DNA of 64,000 nt, taken from Diadophis punctatus similis (lineage: Eukaryota > Chordata > Lepidosauria > Squamata > Dipsadidae). The translations under genes and the position numbers were made by a program. Numbering within the stretch: position 1 is the first letter of the stretch; each line of letters begins with the position of its first letter. Under the pieces are notes generated by a model. The model was not told the origin of the DNA, made no database searches, and saw only the letters and a program-made list of their open reading frames with translations. Location of the stretch: contig JALIGW010000005.1 in assembly GCA_023053685.1 (NCBI GenBank), positions 23,353,501-23,417,500 on the forward strand, written 5' to 3'. Shown here piece by piece: positions 12,743 to 25,119 of the stretch.

Positions 12743-12905
12743 GGGAGAAGGTATTACATTTCATCAGCAATAGCATTAACCTTGAATTCCAGGCAAATTC
12801 TCAACTTTATTGACTATGTATCTTCTGTTATGGTTCTTTTGGTAAGCATCTGGATTTATTAAAAAGAAATACAATAACCTGCCACAAAGTGAAATAAAAG
12901 TGGCC

Positions 12906-13307
12906 CAGGGGAGGGTTCCTCTTATCTCCCTACTGGTGCGCTGCGCACGCATCATCTCATTGTGCGGGCGTGCTTGCTACATGTGCGCACATGCTTGCGT
13001 GATTTTGCTTCCTGCACATGTGCAGAAGCAAAATCTTACAAAGGGACGCACGCGCGAGAGAGATTTCTGCGCATGTGCGGAAGCAAAAAATCACCAAAAT
13101 CTCATGCATGTGCTCATCCCCTTACGAGATTTTGCTTCCGCGCATGCGCAGAAAGCAAAAAAAAAAATCGCAAAAAATTCTGAAAAAAGATGGCGCCACC
13201 CGCTGGACTGGCGAAGACGGCACCGGAGTCGTTGCACGCAAATTGCGCAATCGGCGACTTCCTACCGGAACTGTGCACTGGACCGCACCAGTAAGAACAC
13301 ACCCCTG
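12906..13307. mobile_element. Non-autonomous hAT MITE, family CAGTGGTGGGTTCC
   Basis: 402 bp from CAGGGGAGGGTTCC to GAACACACCCCTG, with 8-bp flanks AAGTGGCC and GAGTGGCC (7 of 8 match). Repeated TGCGCATGTGC-type motifs inside. Lies 163 bp from the preceding MITE. Confidence 0.88.
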
Positions 13308-13935
13308 GAGTGGCCTTCTGAAAATAGAATTCCTTTTCATTCCTGTTCTTAATAACAAGCTACTTCCAAGTCAACACAGGATGATAAAATATTCTTTCTC
13401 TTTCCTCCCCACTCTATTTCTCACGATCAATTTCTTTGTGAAGCTGTAAAATAGGAAATGGTTTTATTACATTGTGTAGTATGCTTAATTATGTCTTATG
13501 GATCTGAATAATTTAAAATTTATATCTACAGCGAGCGCCTAAAGGTGAATGACAGTGTAATTTGCTCTGCTGCTTAATTTTACAAACTGTTCTCATCATA
13601 GTTTTCCGATAATAATATAATTTTTTTTTAAAAAAAGCAGGCGTGTCCAGGAGAATTGCTTTAAATACTTGTCTGATCATTGTCTTTTGTCAAACGAGGT
13701 AGAGCATAGATATTGCCTTGAGTTCGTATAAATCTGGCATTAATCTCTGAAAATTTTCATGCCTTGTTTCAAACTAAGAAGAAAGATGCTTTCAGCATGA
13801 TTATTGCCTCAATCACTGGTATTCAGAACAGATCTTTATAATAATAATAATAATAAAGAACAGAACGCATCATACATCTATAGTAGGATTATACATGGAA
13901 TATTGGAATTGATCCTTTTTTTTCTGTCTCATTAG

Positions 13936-14012
13936 AATCATTGCTTCTATCATGGCCATGTACAAGAATATGCTGAATCTGCAGTAATTTTGAGTACATG
14001 CTCTGGACTCAG
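13936..14012 (+). CDS. ADAM12: ADAM12 prodomain exon (probably exon 5)
   Basis: This 77-bp exon has acceptor ctgtctcattAG before 13936 and donor GTAAGG from 14013. Its 25 codons plus two bases encode NHCFYHGHVQEYAESAV followed by ILSTCSGL, the next codon being split. The HCxYHGHV and STCSGLR signatures are typical of reprolysin-family prodomains and closest to ADAM12. It enters in phase 0 and leaves in phase 2, matching its neighbours. The exon is too short to stand out as an open frame; it was found by searching for the missing segment between the flanking exons. The first residue is Asn where the mammalian protein has Gly. The two cysteines of this prodomain module are conserved. Confidence 0.9.
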
Positions 14013-14088
14013 GTAAGGCAAAGTATTTGAGATTATGGGCATAAGATACAGTATAATCACAGGTGCTGCCAGTCAATATTAATATTAT

Positions 14089-14452
14089 TCCGGGACCGCA
14101 TTCTACCTCATACTTCCCTTCAACCGGTCAGGTCTCCTCCAAGTCCTGTCAACCAAACAATATCAGCTGGCGGGGCCTAGGGGGAGGGCCTTCTCTGTGG
14201 AGGCTCCTGCTCTCTGGAACTCCCCCCAGAGATACGAATTGTCCCCACCTTGCTGGCCTTCCGAAAAGCCATGAAGACATGGCTCTTCCTGCAGGTGGGG
14301 TTCTGAGACAACTTCATCTGGGTCTCCCCCATGTATGTAAGATTTTGTATGCTTTTTAAATGTATTTTAAATTGTTTTAAATTGTATTGTTTAGTGGTTC
14401 TTCAGATGTTGTATGCCGCCTTGAGTCCCCAGGGAGTAGGGCAGAATATAAG
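14089..14452 (+). mobile_element. 5'-truncated L2-type LINE 3' end
   Basis: Starts CCGGGACCGCATTCTACC and parallels the copies at 24337 and 50968. The translated text has the C-terminal L2-type pattern (RDRI, then GLP-K and a terminal helix) but is broken by stops. It ends with a GCCGCCTTGAGTCCC tail leading into an AAAT tract. Confidence 0.75.
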
Positions 14453-14680
<228 letters not shown>

Positions 14681-15365
14681 ACCTTAGTCTAGATCTTATA
14701 AGAAGCTCTTTAATGAAATCGAGATGAAGGTATTGCCAGTACCTACATGGGTGGCCACCTCTAAAGACTAGAACATTTCTATAAAACAAGTATTTCTGAA
14801 TCTCTTGTTCCCTTGCCTCCTGGTACTTTCTGTGGTTTTGGAATAACCACAGAGTTCACTTGATCATCATAAACTTTTATGGTATACTTTTATCCCTTCA
14901 GGAATTCTGTCCTACTCTTTATTCTTTCATCTGTTTTGTCCATTAGTTGCATTTCTCTGCATCTGTATTAATCTCTTTGAAACTATAAATATCCCTCTCT
15001 TTTTGTTCTCTGTGATAGGAATTGTCTTTCCTCTCTGCATTATTCAAAAGTTTTTGAGAGAAGTTCAAGTGTGCTAGTATTGAATTATACATGAACATCA
15101 ACTATAATAATATAAATTATGAATATTAAGAATGTTTAAATATAAAACATAAGCTGAATAGGGCACCAAAGTGACAATATTCATATGTCAAATGTTGTGA
15201 TGCAAAAAACACGATGACATGATGATATCATTGTAGGTGTGTGTTGTTACATTGACACCATCATGATTTTGTATGGATGCTATTGGTTAGTTGCTGCCAT
15301 TTAGCAGATGCTGGGAACAAGTAATCTGAGTGCTGAGACTAGTCTTTAAAAATATTATTCAAATT

Positions 15366-18300
15366 TATAATAATAATAATAATAACAACAAAGTTGGAAG
15401 GGACCTTGGAGGTCTTCTAGTCCAACCCCCTGCCTAGGCAGGAAACCCTACACTACTTCAGACAAATGGTTATCCAACATCTTCTTAAAAACTTCCAGTG
15501 TTGGAGCATTCACAACTTCTGGAGGCAAGCTGTTCCACTGATTAATTGTCCTAACTGTCAGGAAATTTCTCCTTAGTTCTAAGTTACTTCTCTCCTTGTT
15601 TAGTTTCCACCCATTACTTCTTGTTCTACCTTCAGGTGCTTTGGAGAATAGTTTGACTCCCTCTTCTTTGTGGCAACCCCTGAGATATTGGAACACTGCT
15701 ATCATGTCTCCCCTGATCCTTCTTTTCATTAAACTAGACATACCCAGTTCCTGCAACCGTTCTTCATATGTTTTAGCCTCCAGTCCCCTAATCATCTTTG
15801 TTGCTCTTCTCTGCACTCTTTCTAGAGTCTCAACATCCTTTTTACATCGTGGCGACCAAAACTGAATGCAGTATTCCAAGTGTGGCCTTACCAAGGCATT
15901 ATAAAGTGGTATTAACACTTCGCGTGATCTTGATTCTATCCCTCTGTTAATGCAGCCTAGAACTGTGTTGGCTTTTTTGGCAGCTGCTGCACACTGCTGG
16001 CTCATATTTAAATGGTTGTCCACTAGGACTCCAAGATCCCTCTCACAGTTACTACTGTTGAGCAAGGTACCACATATACTGTACCTGTGCATTTTGTTTT
16101 TCTTGCCTAAATGTAGAACCTTACTTTTTTCACCATTGAATTTCATTTTGTTTGATAGCGCCCAATGCTCAAGTCTGTCAAGATCCTTCTGTATCTTGAG
16201 CCTATCTTCTGGAGAGTTGGCTATTCCTGCCAGTTTGGTGTCATCTGCAAATTTGATGAGTTCCCCACCTATTCCCTCGTCCAAGTCATTGATAAAGATG
16301 TTGAAGAGTACTGGGCCTAAAACAGAGCCTTGGGGTACTCCACTGCAAACTTCCCTCCATGTAGATGCAGTTCCATTGAGCACTACACGTTGAGTGCGGT
16401 TGGTTAGCCAGTTTTGAATCCATCTGATGGTGTTGCTGTCCATCCCACATTTTTCTACTTTATCTAGAAGTAGGTTATGGTCTACTTTATCAAATGCCTT
16501 ACTGAAGTCCAAGTAAACCACATCGACAGCATTCCTCTGGTCCACTAATTTTGTCACTTTGTCAAAGAATGCAATAAGATTAGTCTGGCATGATCTGTTT
16601 TTGACAAACCCATGTTGGCTTTTGGTTATTACTGTGTTTGCTTCTAGGTGTTCATTGATTCGTTGCTTGATTATCTTTTCCAAAATCTTCCCTGGTATTG
16701 AGGTCAGGCTGATAGGTCTGTAGTTTCCTGGATCTGTTTTTTTTCCTTTTTTGAAGATGGGAACTACATCAGCTCTTTTCCAGTCCTCTGGCAGTTCCCC
16801 GGTGCTCCAGGATCTTTGAAAGATATAGTTCAGTGGTTCTGAGATCTCATCTGCCAGTTCCTTCAGAACCTTGGGGTGTAATCCATCTGATCCTGGTGAT
16901 TTGAATTCATCTAGGGTAGACAGGTGTTCCTTTACCATTTTCTTCCCTATTTTAACTTGTGTTCCTAATATGTTTTTTGTGATGCTGTTTTTGATAGGTT
17001 GGACTGTTTTTTCCCTTTGTGTAAAGACAGATGCAAAATACGTGTTAAGTAGCTCTGCTTTCTCCCTGTTGCTTGTCACCTTCTTGCCACTTTCTCCCTG
17101 CAATGGACCAATTGTTTCCTTGACTTTTTTCTTGTTTTTAATATGTTGGAAGAAGCTTTTTTTGTTACTTTTTACTTTTGTCGCAAGCCTTTGTTCATTG
17201 TGAGCCTTAGCTTTCCTCACTTCATCTTTACAGGCTCGGGCTATTTGCTGGTATTCTACCTTAGTTATTTCCCCTTCTTTCCACTTTTTATACTTGTCCT
17301 GTTTGTCTTTCAATTTGTCAGAGAGTTCTTTATGCAGCCATGCTGGTTTCTTTTGAGACCTATTATTTTTCTTCTTCATTGGTATTGTGCTAGTCTGGGC
17401 TTTTATAATCTCACTTTTCAAAATTTCCCAAGCTTCTTGAGTTGTTTTCCCCTTGAGGATTCTCATCCATGGAATCTTTCCCAAGTTCTCTCTAAGTTTA
17501 TTGAAATTAGCTCTCTTAAAGTCCAAGATTCTAGTTTGATTTTGTTCTACTGTTTGTGTTTGCATAATGTTGAATTCCAATATTGCATGATCACTTGCCC
17601 CCAAGATTCCTTTAGCTTCAACACCTTCTATCATTTCATCTCTGTTAGTGAGAATTAAGTCCAATATAACTGATCCCCTTGTTCCCTTCTCTACTTTTTG
17701 GGAAACAAAATTGTCTGCTAGGTTTGTTAGGAACCTGTTGGATCTTCCACTTGGAGCAGAGTTTGTCTCCCAGTTGATGTCAGGGTAGTTAAAATCCCCC
17801 ATTACTATTGTGATGTGCTTCCTACATACCTTAGTTAGCTGACTAGCAAAAAGTTCATCTACTTCCTCTGTTTGGTTGGGTGGCCTGTAGTATAGACCTA
17901 TGGCAATGTCATTTCGCTCCCCTTTAATATTGACCCAAATGCATTCAAGATGATTTTCATTATTGTTGTGCTCTATTTTTGTAGAGATGTAGTTATTTCT
18001 TACGTATATTGCAACTCCACCTCCTCTTTTATTTGGTCTGTTTCTTTTAAATAATTTAAATCCCTCTAGCTGTATATTCCATTTGTCAGTTTCATCCCAC
18101 CAAGTTTCCGTAATGGCAACTATATCATATCTTCCCTCATTTACTTGAATTTCTAATTCTCCCTGTTTATTCCTCATACTCTGTGCATTGGTGTATAGGC
18201 ATTTAAGTCCATTTTGATTGACCCTGTGTTTATTGTCTACATAACCTGTGTTGTGCCTGACTGCCCCTACTTTCTTGCCACCTGTTTGATTAGTGCACAT

Positions 18301-18378
18301 GGTATGGCACTCACTATTAAATGCTTGGCTTTGCTTGAAGCTAGGAATGAACTTTGTATTGCTTAAGGTAATCAACAT
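15366..18378 (-). mobile_element. CR1-type LINE with long open ORF2
   Basis: Minus-strand CR1 element. Its 3' end is at the left: on the minus strand the coding region is followed by a short 3' UTR with the CR1 text GGTTGGACTAGAAGACCTCC, then a (TTA)n tail at about 15366-15385. No ORF1 is recognisable to the right of the ORF2 start, so the element is probably 5'-truncated. Target-site duplication not identified. Confidence 0.92.
15448..18378 (-). CDS. CR1 ORF2: endonuclease and reverse transcriptase
   Basis: An uninterrupted 976-residue frame. The N-terminal apurinic-type endonuclease spans roughly residues 58-270, with YTNAQS near 62, ITETWW near 89, YYRPPN near 163, MGDFNYPDINW near 193 and ASDH near 261. 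The reverse transcriptase spans roughly 490-790, with GNYRPISLTSIPGK near 551, VVYLDFSKAFD near 620, SGVPQGSVLGPVLFN near 679 and the catalytic FADD at 710-713. The C-terminus carries QRRATKMI and NQWNSLPPEVV, usual for CR1. The protein nicks target DNA and copies element RNA by target-primed reverse transcription. FADD in place of YADD is normal in this clade. The first 50 or so residues may not be part of the original protein because the start is simply the first ATG of the open frame. An open frame of this size suggests a recent insertion. It lies antisense to ADAM12. Confidence 0.93.
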   Translation of the reverse strand: MLITLSNTKFIPSFKQSQAFNSECHTMCTNQTGGKKVGAVRHNTGYVDNKHRVNQNGLKCLYTNAQSMRNKQGELEIQVNEGRYDIVAITETWWDETDKWNIQLEGFKLFKRNRPNKRGGGVAIYVRNNYISTKIEHNNNENHLECIWVNIKGERNDIAIGLYYRPPNQTEEVDELFASQLTKVCRKHITIVMGDFNYPDINWETNSAPSGRSNRFLTNLADNFVSQKVEKGTRGSVILDLILTNRDEMIEGVEAKGILGASDHAILEFNIMQTQTVEQNQTRILDFKRANFNKLRENLGKIPWMRILKGKTTQEAWEILKSEIIKAQTSTIPMKKKNNRSQKKPAWLHKELSDKLKDKQDKYKKWKEGEITKVEYQQIARACKDEVRKAKAHNEQRLATKVKSNKKSFFQHIKNKKKVKETIGPLQGESGKKVTSNREKAELLNTYFASVFTQREKTVQPIKNSITKNILGTQVKIGKKMVKEHLSTLDEFKSPGSDGLHPKVLKELADEISEPLNYIFQRSWSTGELPEDWKRADVVPIFKKGKKTDPGNYRPISLTSIPGKILEKIIKQRINEHLEANTVITKSQHGFVKNRSCQTNLIAFFDKVTKLVDQRNAVDVVYLDFSKAFDKVDHNLLLDKVEKCGMDSNTIRWIQNWLTNRTQRVVLNGTASTWREVCSGVPQGSVLGPVLFNIFINDLDEGIGGELIKFADDTKLAGIANSPEDRLKIQKDLDRLEHWALSNKMKFNGEKSKVLHLGKKNKMHRYSICGTLLNSSNCERDLGVLVDNHLNMSQQCAAAAKKANTVLGCINRGIESRSREVLIPLYNALVRPHLEYCIQFWSPRCKKDVETLERVQRRATKMIRGLEAKTYEERLQELGMSSLMKRRIRGDMIAVFQYLRGCHKEEGVKLFSKAPEGRTRSNGWKLNKERSNLELRRNFLTVRTINQWNSLPPEVVNAPTLEVFKKMLDNHLSEVV

Positions 18379-20757
18379 ATTTCCTGAGAAATCTAAATGT
18401 CAACACGTAGCTGTAACTGTTCACATAGTGTGTAAGATGTTTACTAATCTACGGAAACTTGTTTCTTTGAGGAACTGAATAAGATCAAGCAGATTTAATA
18501 ATGCAGGGAAAAGTCACAAATCTGTTGGGAAATCTTTAATTGGTGTTTTTATATCCTGGACCCAGTTCATAAATCCATTATTTTATATAGCCAGCAGTTG
18601 GGAACACTGGAGTTTGCTCACTAAATCATTCTGAATTTATCATGGTGTAATTTACTGTAAGTTTGCATTGTGGATATATTTAGAAAAGCAAGGTTGGAAT
18701 TAAGCATAATTGTTCTTCATTTGCTTCATGAATATTTTTAGTGTCTTTGTGATATTGCCAAGTGATGCATAACCAATTAAGGGGCTAGCTCAATATATTT
18801 AACATTTACTGAAGTAGACAGTTATGAATATTTCTAGATTTTCCTCTTGGTTTGTTTTATCTTCATCTCAAAAAACAACATTTAGTGACTGGTATACTAT
18901 GCCTATTCTGCTGTCACTCCTGTCTATTTAAATGAGATATCTATGTGAGATGATATGTCACACAGAATCATCTGTTGTTTTAACTTAATAAACCTAATTC
19001 ACAGCTTGGTAGCACCATTTAATCTTAATAACCTTTCGTCTTACAATATTAGAATCAGAGCTAGTTAATAATATCTAGCAAGCAATGCAACTCATTTTCT
19101 AGGACTTAACAACTTATTGCATGGTCTTTCTTATTATGGTTTAGGCCAAAAAGGAATTTTTGTTTTGTTTTCCTATATTCAGAAATATTCATAACACTAT
19201 GCATCATTATAATTGGAATTTCTTTTGATGTTGATATGTAGTTTAATATTAGCACACTTGAACTTCTCAAACACATTTCAATAATGTGGGGGAGAAAATA
19301 CATCTTGCTATAAACAAAGAACAAAAGGAAGATATATTTACAGAGGCTTCAAAGAGACTAGTGACAGTGCAGAGAAATAAGAAATGTTGCTGTGGGCCAC
19401 AAAGTTAAAGAGGGATAGAGATCAAGGATAAATTAATTGTAAAAGTGTTTGTGCCAATAAAAATAAGGATACAGACCTTTCAAAACGGAAAACTAGTCTT
19501 TAGTGTGATCTTAATAAGGGACCTTTGCAGTACTTAAGGACAATGGTTTTACATTCGAATACAGTACAGGTTTATATATCAATTAGAGAGAATCCTGACT
19601 GACTTCAAACGCTCAAGATCTATTTTTGGAAATTTATACAAATATGATAAATAAAGCTAACTAAGGCCATTAATCACGATACCTATAAATTGCATCCAGT
19701 CATGAAGGAATAGCATTCCTTACACTAGTAATTGAAACACAAAGCTGAAGAAGAACACAAGTTTGTGGGCAGAGTTTGTGGGCCACTGTGAGTATACTGT
19801 ATGTTGAACTGAATGGGTTCTTGGCTTGATTCAGCACAGGTCTTATGTTGTTATGCTAGGTGCTGTGAAGGATTTCTGTAGAAACACATAATGAAGAAAT
19901 AAACATGTAAGATCAAAGTTGAGGAGAGATTTTTTTAATGCTATTGTAATTCTAACATCCATATTAATGGCAGCTTAATTAATATGTATTCTGATGGCCT
20001 TAAATTTATTTCCATTAACTAATTAGCAAGTCTTGCATAATAGGAATGTTACATTTTTAAAAATGAGGGGATAATCACTATATGGTTGAGTTGTCTTGTT
20101 GAGGAAGTGTGGCCGAGGTTAGTAAGGTAATGGGCTACATAAATCCACAGCAGGTTACTTGTCCTCTGTAGCTGTGTGAAACAGAGAAATAAATTGTAAG
20201 ACTCAGCTGGTAACCTAAAGATCTCTTCTATTTGATTACAGCTTGCCTGAGCCTATATGACATTTCATTGACATTTTCTAAATTAAGGAGTTCATGGGTG
20301 TCCATGGGGGTGGAGAAAGTGGGGAAGACAAATCACTAAAAGTGAATAACAATGACATTGGACAAATTCACATACATATTTCAGACAGCAAGATGGAGGT
20401 ACATAATGGTGGCATTTGTATGATGTCATCACACAAATACTGTCATTTGAGAGTTATTTCACCTTGTGGTGGACACTGCTGATTTTTCCAGACTGTCAGT
20501 TTTTTCCTAATGTTTCTTTCTCCTTGATCTTGTGCACATAAACCTTATTCAACTGGAAGTTGAAGTCCAACATAGCAGGAGGACTTCATGTTGAGAAAGA
20601 TTCCCAATTACTATTTCATTTCTTCCAGTTTCCTACCCTTGGGTTGTAAAAACAATTTTAAATAACAAAATGCTAGCTTTTGAAAGTTTATTAAATTAAG
20701 GAAAGTATGTTCAAATTCACAGCTGCAGTTATTCATTTACTGTGAACATGTATATAT

Positions 20758-21282
20758 CAGGGGCGGGTTCCTAATTTTTTTTACTACCACTCTGTGGGCG
20801 TGGCTTATTTTGTGGGTGTGGCTTGCCAGCCATGTGATGGGGTGGGCGTGGCTTCTCAGACTGCTGAAGGGAGGGGAGCTGAGATAGGTCCTGCCACCCA
20901 TTCCCCCTCCCCTCAGCAGCTCGAGAAGCCTCAAACATGTGAAAATGCCTAGGATCATCACCGCGTGTTCGTGGCTTCTCGGACTGCTGAAGGGAGGGGA
21001 ATGGAGATAGCTCCTGCCGCCTGTTCTTTCAGCATCTCACATGCTCCCTCAGCCATCCTCCCCTGCTTGGACTCACTGTGGGGTAGGAAGGCAGCGCATG
21101 CGCAGTGCCGGAAGCTCGGCTTCTGGGCATGCGCAGAAGAATTTTTTTAAAAAAAAATTAAACAATTTTTTTTTAATGGCGGTGCCCAGGCACCGGCAAC
21201 CGACCACACCGGTACTGTGACGTCACCAGCGGGCCGCTACCGGTGCTATAGAGTGGACCGCACCGGTAGGAACCCACCACTG
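20758..21282. mobile_element. Non-autonomous hAT MITE, long subfamily of CAGGGGTGGGTTCC
   Basis: 525 bp from CAGGGGCGGGTTCC to GGAACCCACCACTG, flanked by a perfect 8-bp duplication GTATATAT at 20750-20757 and 21283-21290. The interior shares long stretches with 26549 and, inverted, with 63623, including GCGCATGCGCAGTGCCGGAA. Confidence 0.93.
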
Positions 21283-24019
21283 GTATATATGTACATCACC
21301 CCATGATATTTATTGAGAATTTCTTTAAGTAGAATAATTCATAGGCATATATTAATGGAGAGTTTGGTGATGTTGCATCCACAGATACAATATCCCTTAC
21401 AAGATTTCACTCTTCTCTCCTGAAGTCTTTGAAAATTATTTTTTTAAAATGCAGTACCTCAACATCTTGGGAAAGAATCCTGAAATGCTGTATTTTTGGC
21501 ATAATGATATGTTGATAAGATATGGTACAATGTGGTATATGATATAATACATTATATTAATTACCAGCCAGGGCATAAAACAACCAAAGGAAGCTGTAAA
21601 AAGATCATGAAATGTGGAGAGACCTAGTCCATAGGATTGCTGGGACACGATTGAATGGATAATATCCTTACCATAATATTTTGGTTCCTTCCACCATGCA
21701 TAATTATTTGATGATACCTGAAAAATTTCTAAGCTCTGCTTAAGGTCTTCAGACAGCACTACGTGCTACACTAAGCTTGAAGGAGCAGGAGTGAATTTAT
21801 TCTATAACCATTTTATCTGCAGTGTTATTTGAAAAATCCAGCTAAATGTTATTGAAGCTAAGCTCCTCTCTTCGGTTTGTTCTACATTTTTTATCCATTG
21901 TCTGTGCAGGGGGAAAAAACTGTAAATAAATCTTTTGCTGATACCAAGATTATAGTACCATGATTCCTAACTGCAAGACTCTTAATCTTATTAGTGCTAT
22001 CACTCACATTTTAACTCTAGGTTTAAATTCCTGGATAGCGGACATAAAAGCCCTGCTGGATAAATAGGATTTGCAGTATGAAAGACTTAGTGTGCTTAAC
22101 TAGTGTCTCTTGATGTCATGATGAATATGCACATCCTTTCCTTTGGATGCTAAATAGATTTCAGGATGCTAATGTGTCTACGCTATATTTATGAAAATAA
22201 AATGAATTCATTATACAAGAGAGGCATTTAAAATGAGAATACAGCCATGCTGGTATTTTCTAACAAAGGCTATTAAGCAGTTGCCTTAATTGTTTTGTCC
22301 TTTGCACACTGAAACAAAAGCATGTTAGAAAGCATGTAGAAAAGAACTATGAAGCAGTAATGTCAAGGATGATCAGAATTTCAGATATGAGTCTACTTAA
22401 GTATATACCAGAATAACAGCAGGAGCAACAGCTCAAATTACCGTAACCAATTTTTGGATTGAATAAAATGACAGAATGATTGAGTCAGAAAGAGCTTCTC
22501 TCTTTCAAGAAGATTTCCTGCCAGTTACTCTTTATTATGAAAGGCTGGTTGAGATCTAACCTTAACTATGTTGGAAATTACTGTTCTCTCAATCCTAGCC
22601 TATCTTGGTTACAGCGTCACTGACTGATGCTCATATTGGTAGTGTAATAATAGTTTAATTGTTTAACTATCAAGATTATGTTATTCTGTTTATCCAATGT
22701 CTTATATAGTAATATCTACAACAGATATGGATATTCCTTTCCTATAAATGGGATGGGATGGGATATAATAATATTATACGGTATATAAGGTTATCTTATC
22801 TCTTATCTTTTGCTTATTTTCCTTCCATTCAGCAAATTTATCATGCACTCCTGAAAACTGGGAAAATTCACTTTCTGGGACCCAGAGAACATTGATTACA
22901 TGTTAATATCCCAATTGGCAGAATTGGTCATGAATTAATTCTTTATCCCAATGGTGACATTTACCAATTACTTGAATTACTCAGTCTTCACATTCTACCA
23001 AGTAAACAAGGTCCAAAAAGAGTTGATAAAAGGCTTGACAAAACAGGGTTAAGCAAGTGTGTATCCTGGCCCCCTATTTTAAAGAGTATTCAGATTCTTT
23101 CCAAATTTGAATTTTGCATCCTGCTCATTCAACTAGAGACTAATTTCCACATATTCCCATGCTGATGACATAGCTACTCTCTTCCCAAAATAAACTAGAC
23201 TCTGCTGCAGCTATTGAGCTTTGGTTGAACATTGCTAATTGAAGGTCTGAAATTTATGATTATGATTCATTTGCTTATTTAAATAGTGGTTGTCAAACTC
23301 TAGTGGACTAAATATGCAAAACCAGAGCTGTGCTTCTCACCAAGGGACGCTACCAACACAGGTGGAAAATCAATAGCCATTCCATTAAGTAAATTTCTGC
23401 CTATTTCTAGTCATCCACTTCCTGGATACAGCAAACATAAGAGGTCACAGCCCAATTCCAGAACGCTACCAATGCAGTCATCAGATTAGCCAGCTGCAAA
23501 AAGAACATATTGTTCCCAGCATCCATTAAAGTTTTCAGTGCTAAAATGCTGAGCCTATTGTTGTTCAAGCACCCAGTTTAGTGCATAGTCTGATGATTCA
23601 CGTTTTGACATCTAATCAATCATCAAAACTTTACTGCAAGCTTCCCACTCCAGTGCAAATGTGCTGCTTTGGAAGGAACTGGGTTGCCCTCTAAAGCAGT
23701 TCAAAAGGAGATCTCTTAACTGAGATTCTGACAAAGACATATTTTTGTGTGTGTGTGTGTGTCCTTTGGGTAAAATGCTGGCCCAGCTTATTTTGGAAAA
23801 GAAGTTTACTTCCACACGGAAGAACATTACCAACAATTTGTCCTTCTGTGACTTTTCTTACACTTGTTCTTAATAGTATTCAGAACAAAGTCATGCAAAT
23901 AAATAAACAGTCTTTGACCTGGATAAATAGAATGACAAATCTATTTGTGGGACCTTCTTTATCCCATTGTTTCTACTCAAACTACCAGATCTAGCACAGA
24001 GGCATGTTCTGACTTCCCT

Positions 24020-24330
24020 CTATTAAACAGCGTGATCTTGTTGGATCCAGGAGCTATGTTGGCTGTGTGACAGTGCCTGCTTTGTGGAAAAGCGTCCTCT
24101 GGAGATCTGAATCCTGACCTTATTGGCCTTTTGTAAGGTTCTGAAGCCCTGTTTCTCAGATGTTCAACTGAAATGGTTAGCTTAGCCCTATTGTTGTTGA
24201 TGATGATGTGTTTTTATGGATGTCATTTACTTGGGACATCATGGATTATTGTTTTAGTTGTTGGCATTTTTTGTATGAAGCTCAGATACATTGTTGTAAT
24301 ATGGTTGGCCACATAAATAAGTAAATAAAT
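24020..24330 (+). mobile_element. Decayed L2-type LINE tail
   Basis: The segment 24050-24330 ends with a GGTTGGCCACATAAATAAG tail of the kind that closes L2-type elements and runs into AAAT units just before the better-preserved L2 copy. Coding text is no longer readable. Confidence 0.45.
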
Positions 24331-24336
24331 AAATTA

Positions 24337-24978
24337 AATCGTTTGGACTACTGCAACACGCTCTACATGGGGCTACCCTTGAAGAGTATCCGGAGACTTC
24401 AGCTGGTGCAAAATGCGGCTGCGCGTGCTGTGGTGGGTGTGCCAAGGTACACCCACATGACACCTATACTCCGCCAGCTGCATTGGTTGCCCATTAGTCT
24501 CCGGGTCCAATTCAAGGTGTTGATCATCATCTTTAAAGCCCTTCATGGCTTAGGACTAGGTTATCTCCGGGACCGCATTCTGCCTCATACTTCCCTCTGA
24601 CCGGTTAGGGCCCACAGAGTTGGCCTCCTCCAGCTCCCGTCAGCCAAGCAATGCCGGCTGGCGGGTCCTAGGGGGAGAGCCTTCTATGTGGCTGGCCCCG
24701 CGCTCTGGAACCAACTCCCTCCAGAGACCCGAACCATCCCCACCCTGCTGGCCTTCCGAAAAGCCGTTAAGACATAGCTCTTCCTGCAGGCAGGGGGTAG
24801 AGCCTAATTCCATCTACACTCTCCCCCGGGTATGTCTGGCGGTTGAATGGTGCTTTTATATTGTAATTTTTTAATTTTTATATTTTGATTTTAATTGAAT
24901 TTATTGGTTTTCTTGTATTTTTCCTATGTTGTAAGCCGCCCTGAGTCCCTCGGGAGTGGGGCGGCATATAAGAAACCA
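24337..24978 (+). mobile_element. 5'-truncated L2-type LINE with RT C-terminus
   Basis: Encodes LDYCNTLYMGLPLKSIRRLQ and then LVQNAAARAVVG, LRQLHWLPISLRVQFKVL and LGYLRDRILPHTSL before an in-frame stop at 24598-24600. The same frame continues as AHRVGLLQLPSAKQ. This is the thumb and C-terminal region of an L2-clade reverse transcriptase. It ends with GTAAGCCGCCCTGAGTCCC and an AAAT tail. Non-functional. Confidence 0.85.

Positions 24979-25119
<141 letters not shown>

Larger units (their letters stand above)
9712..13935 (+). other. ADAM12 intron between exons 4 and 5
   Basis: 4224-bp intron. It contains hAT MITEs at 10422, 12411 and 12906 and a decayed palindromic MITE at 11503. The stretches 9730-10413, 10706-11495, 11595-12402 and 13316-13935 show nothing assignable apart from short AT-rich simple sequence, including a short (TAA)n at about 13840-13856. 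Confidence 0.8.

Noticed and set aside
12291..12862. Overlapping open frames of 161 and 186 codons on opposite strands
   Set aside because: They lie across the palindromic MITE at 12411-12742 and exist because both halves are inverted copies; low-complexity Arg/Pro-rich text with no domain.
15596..17658. Plus-strand open frames opposite the CR1 coding region
   Set aside because: Shadow frames of the minus-strand ORF2.
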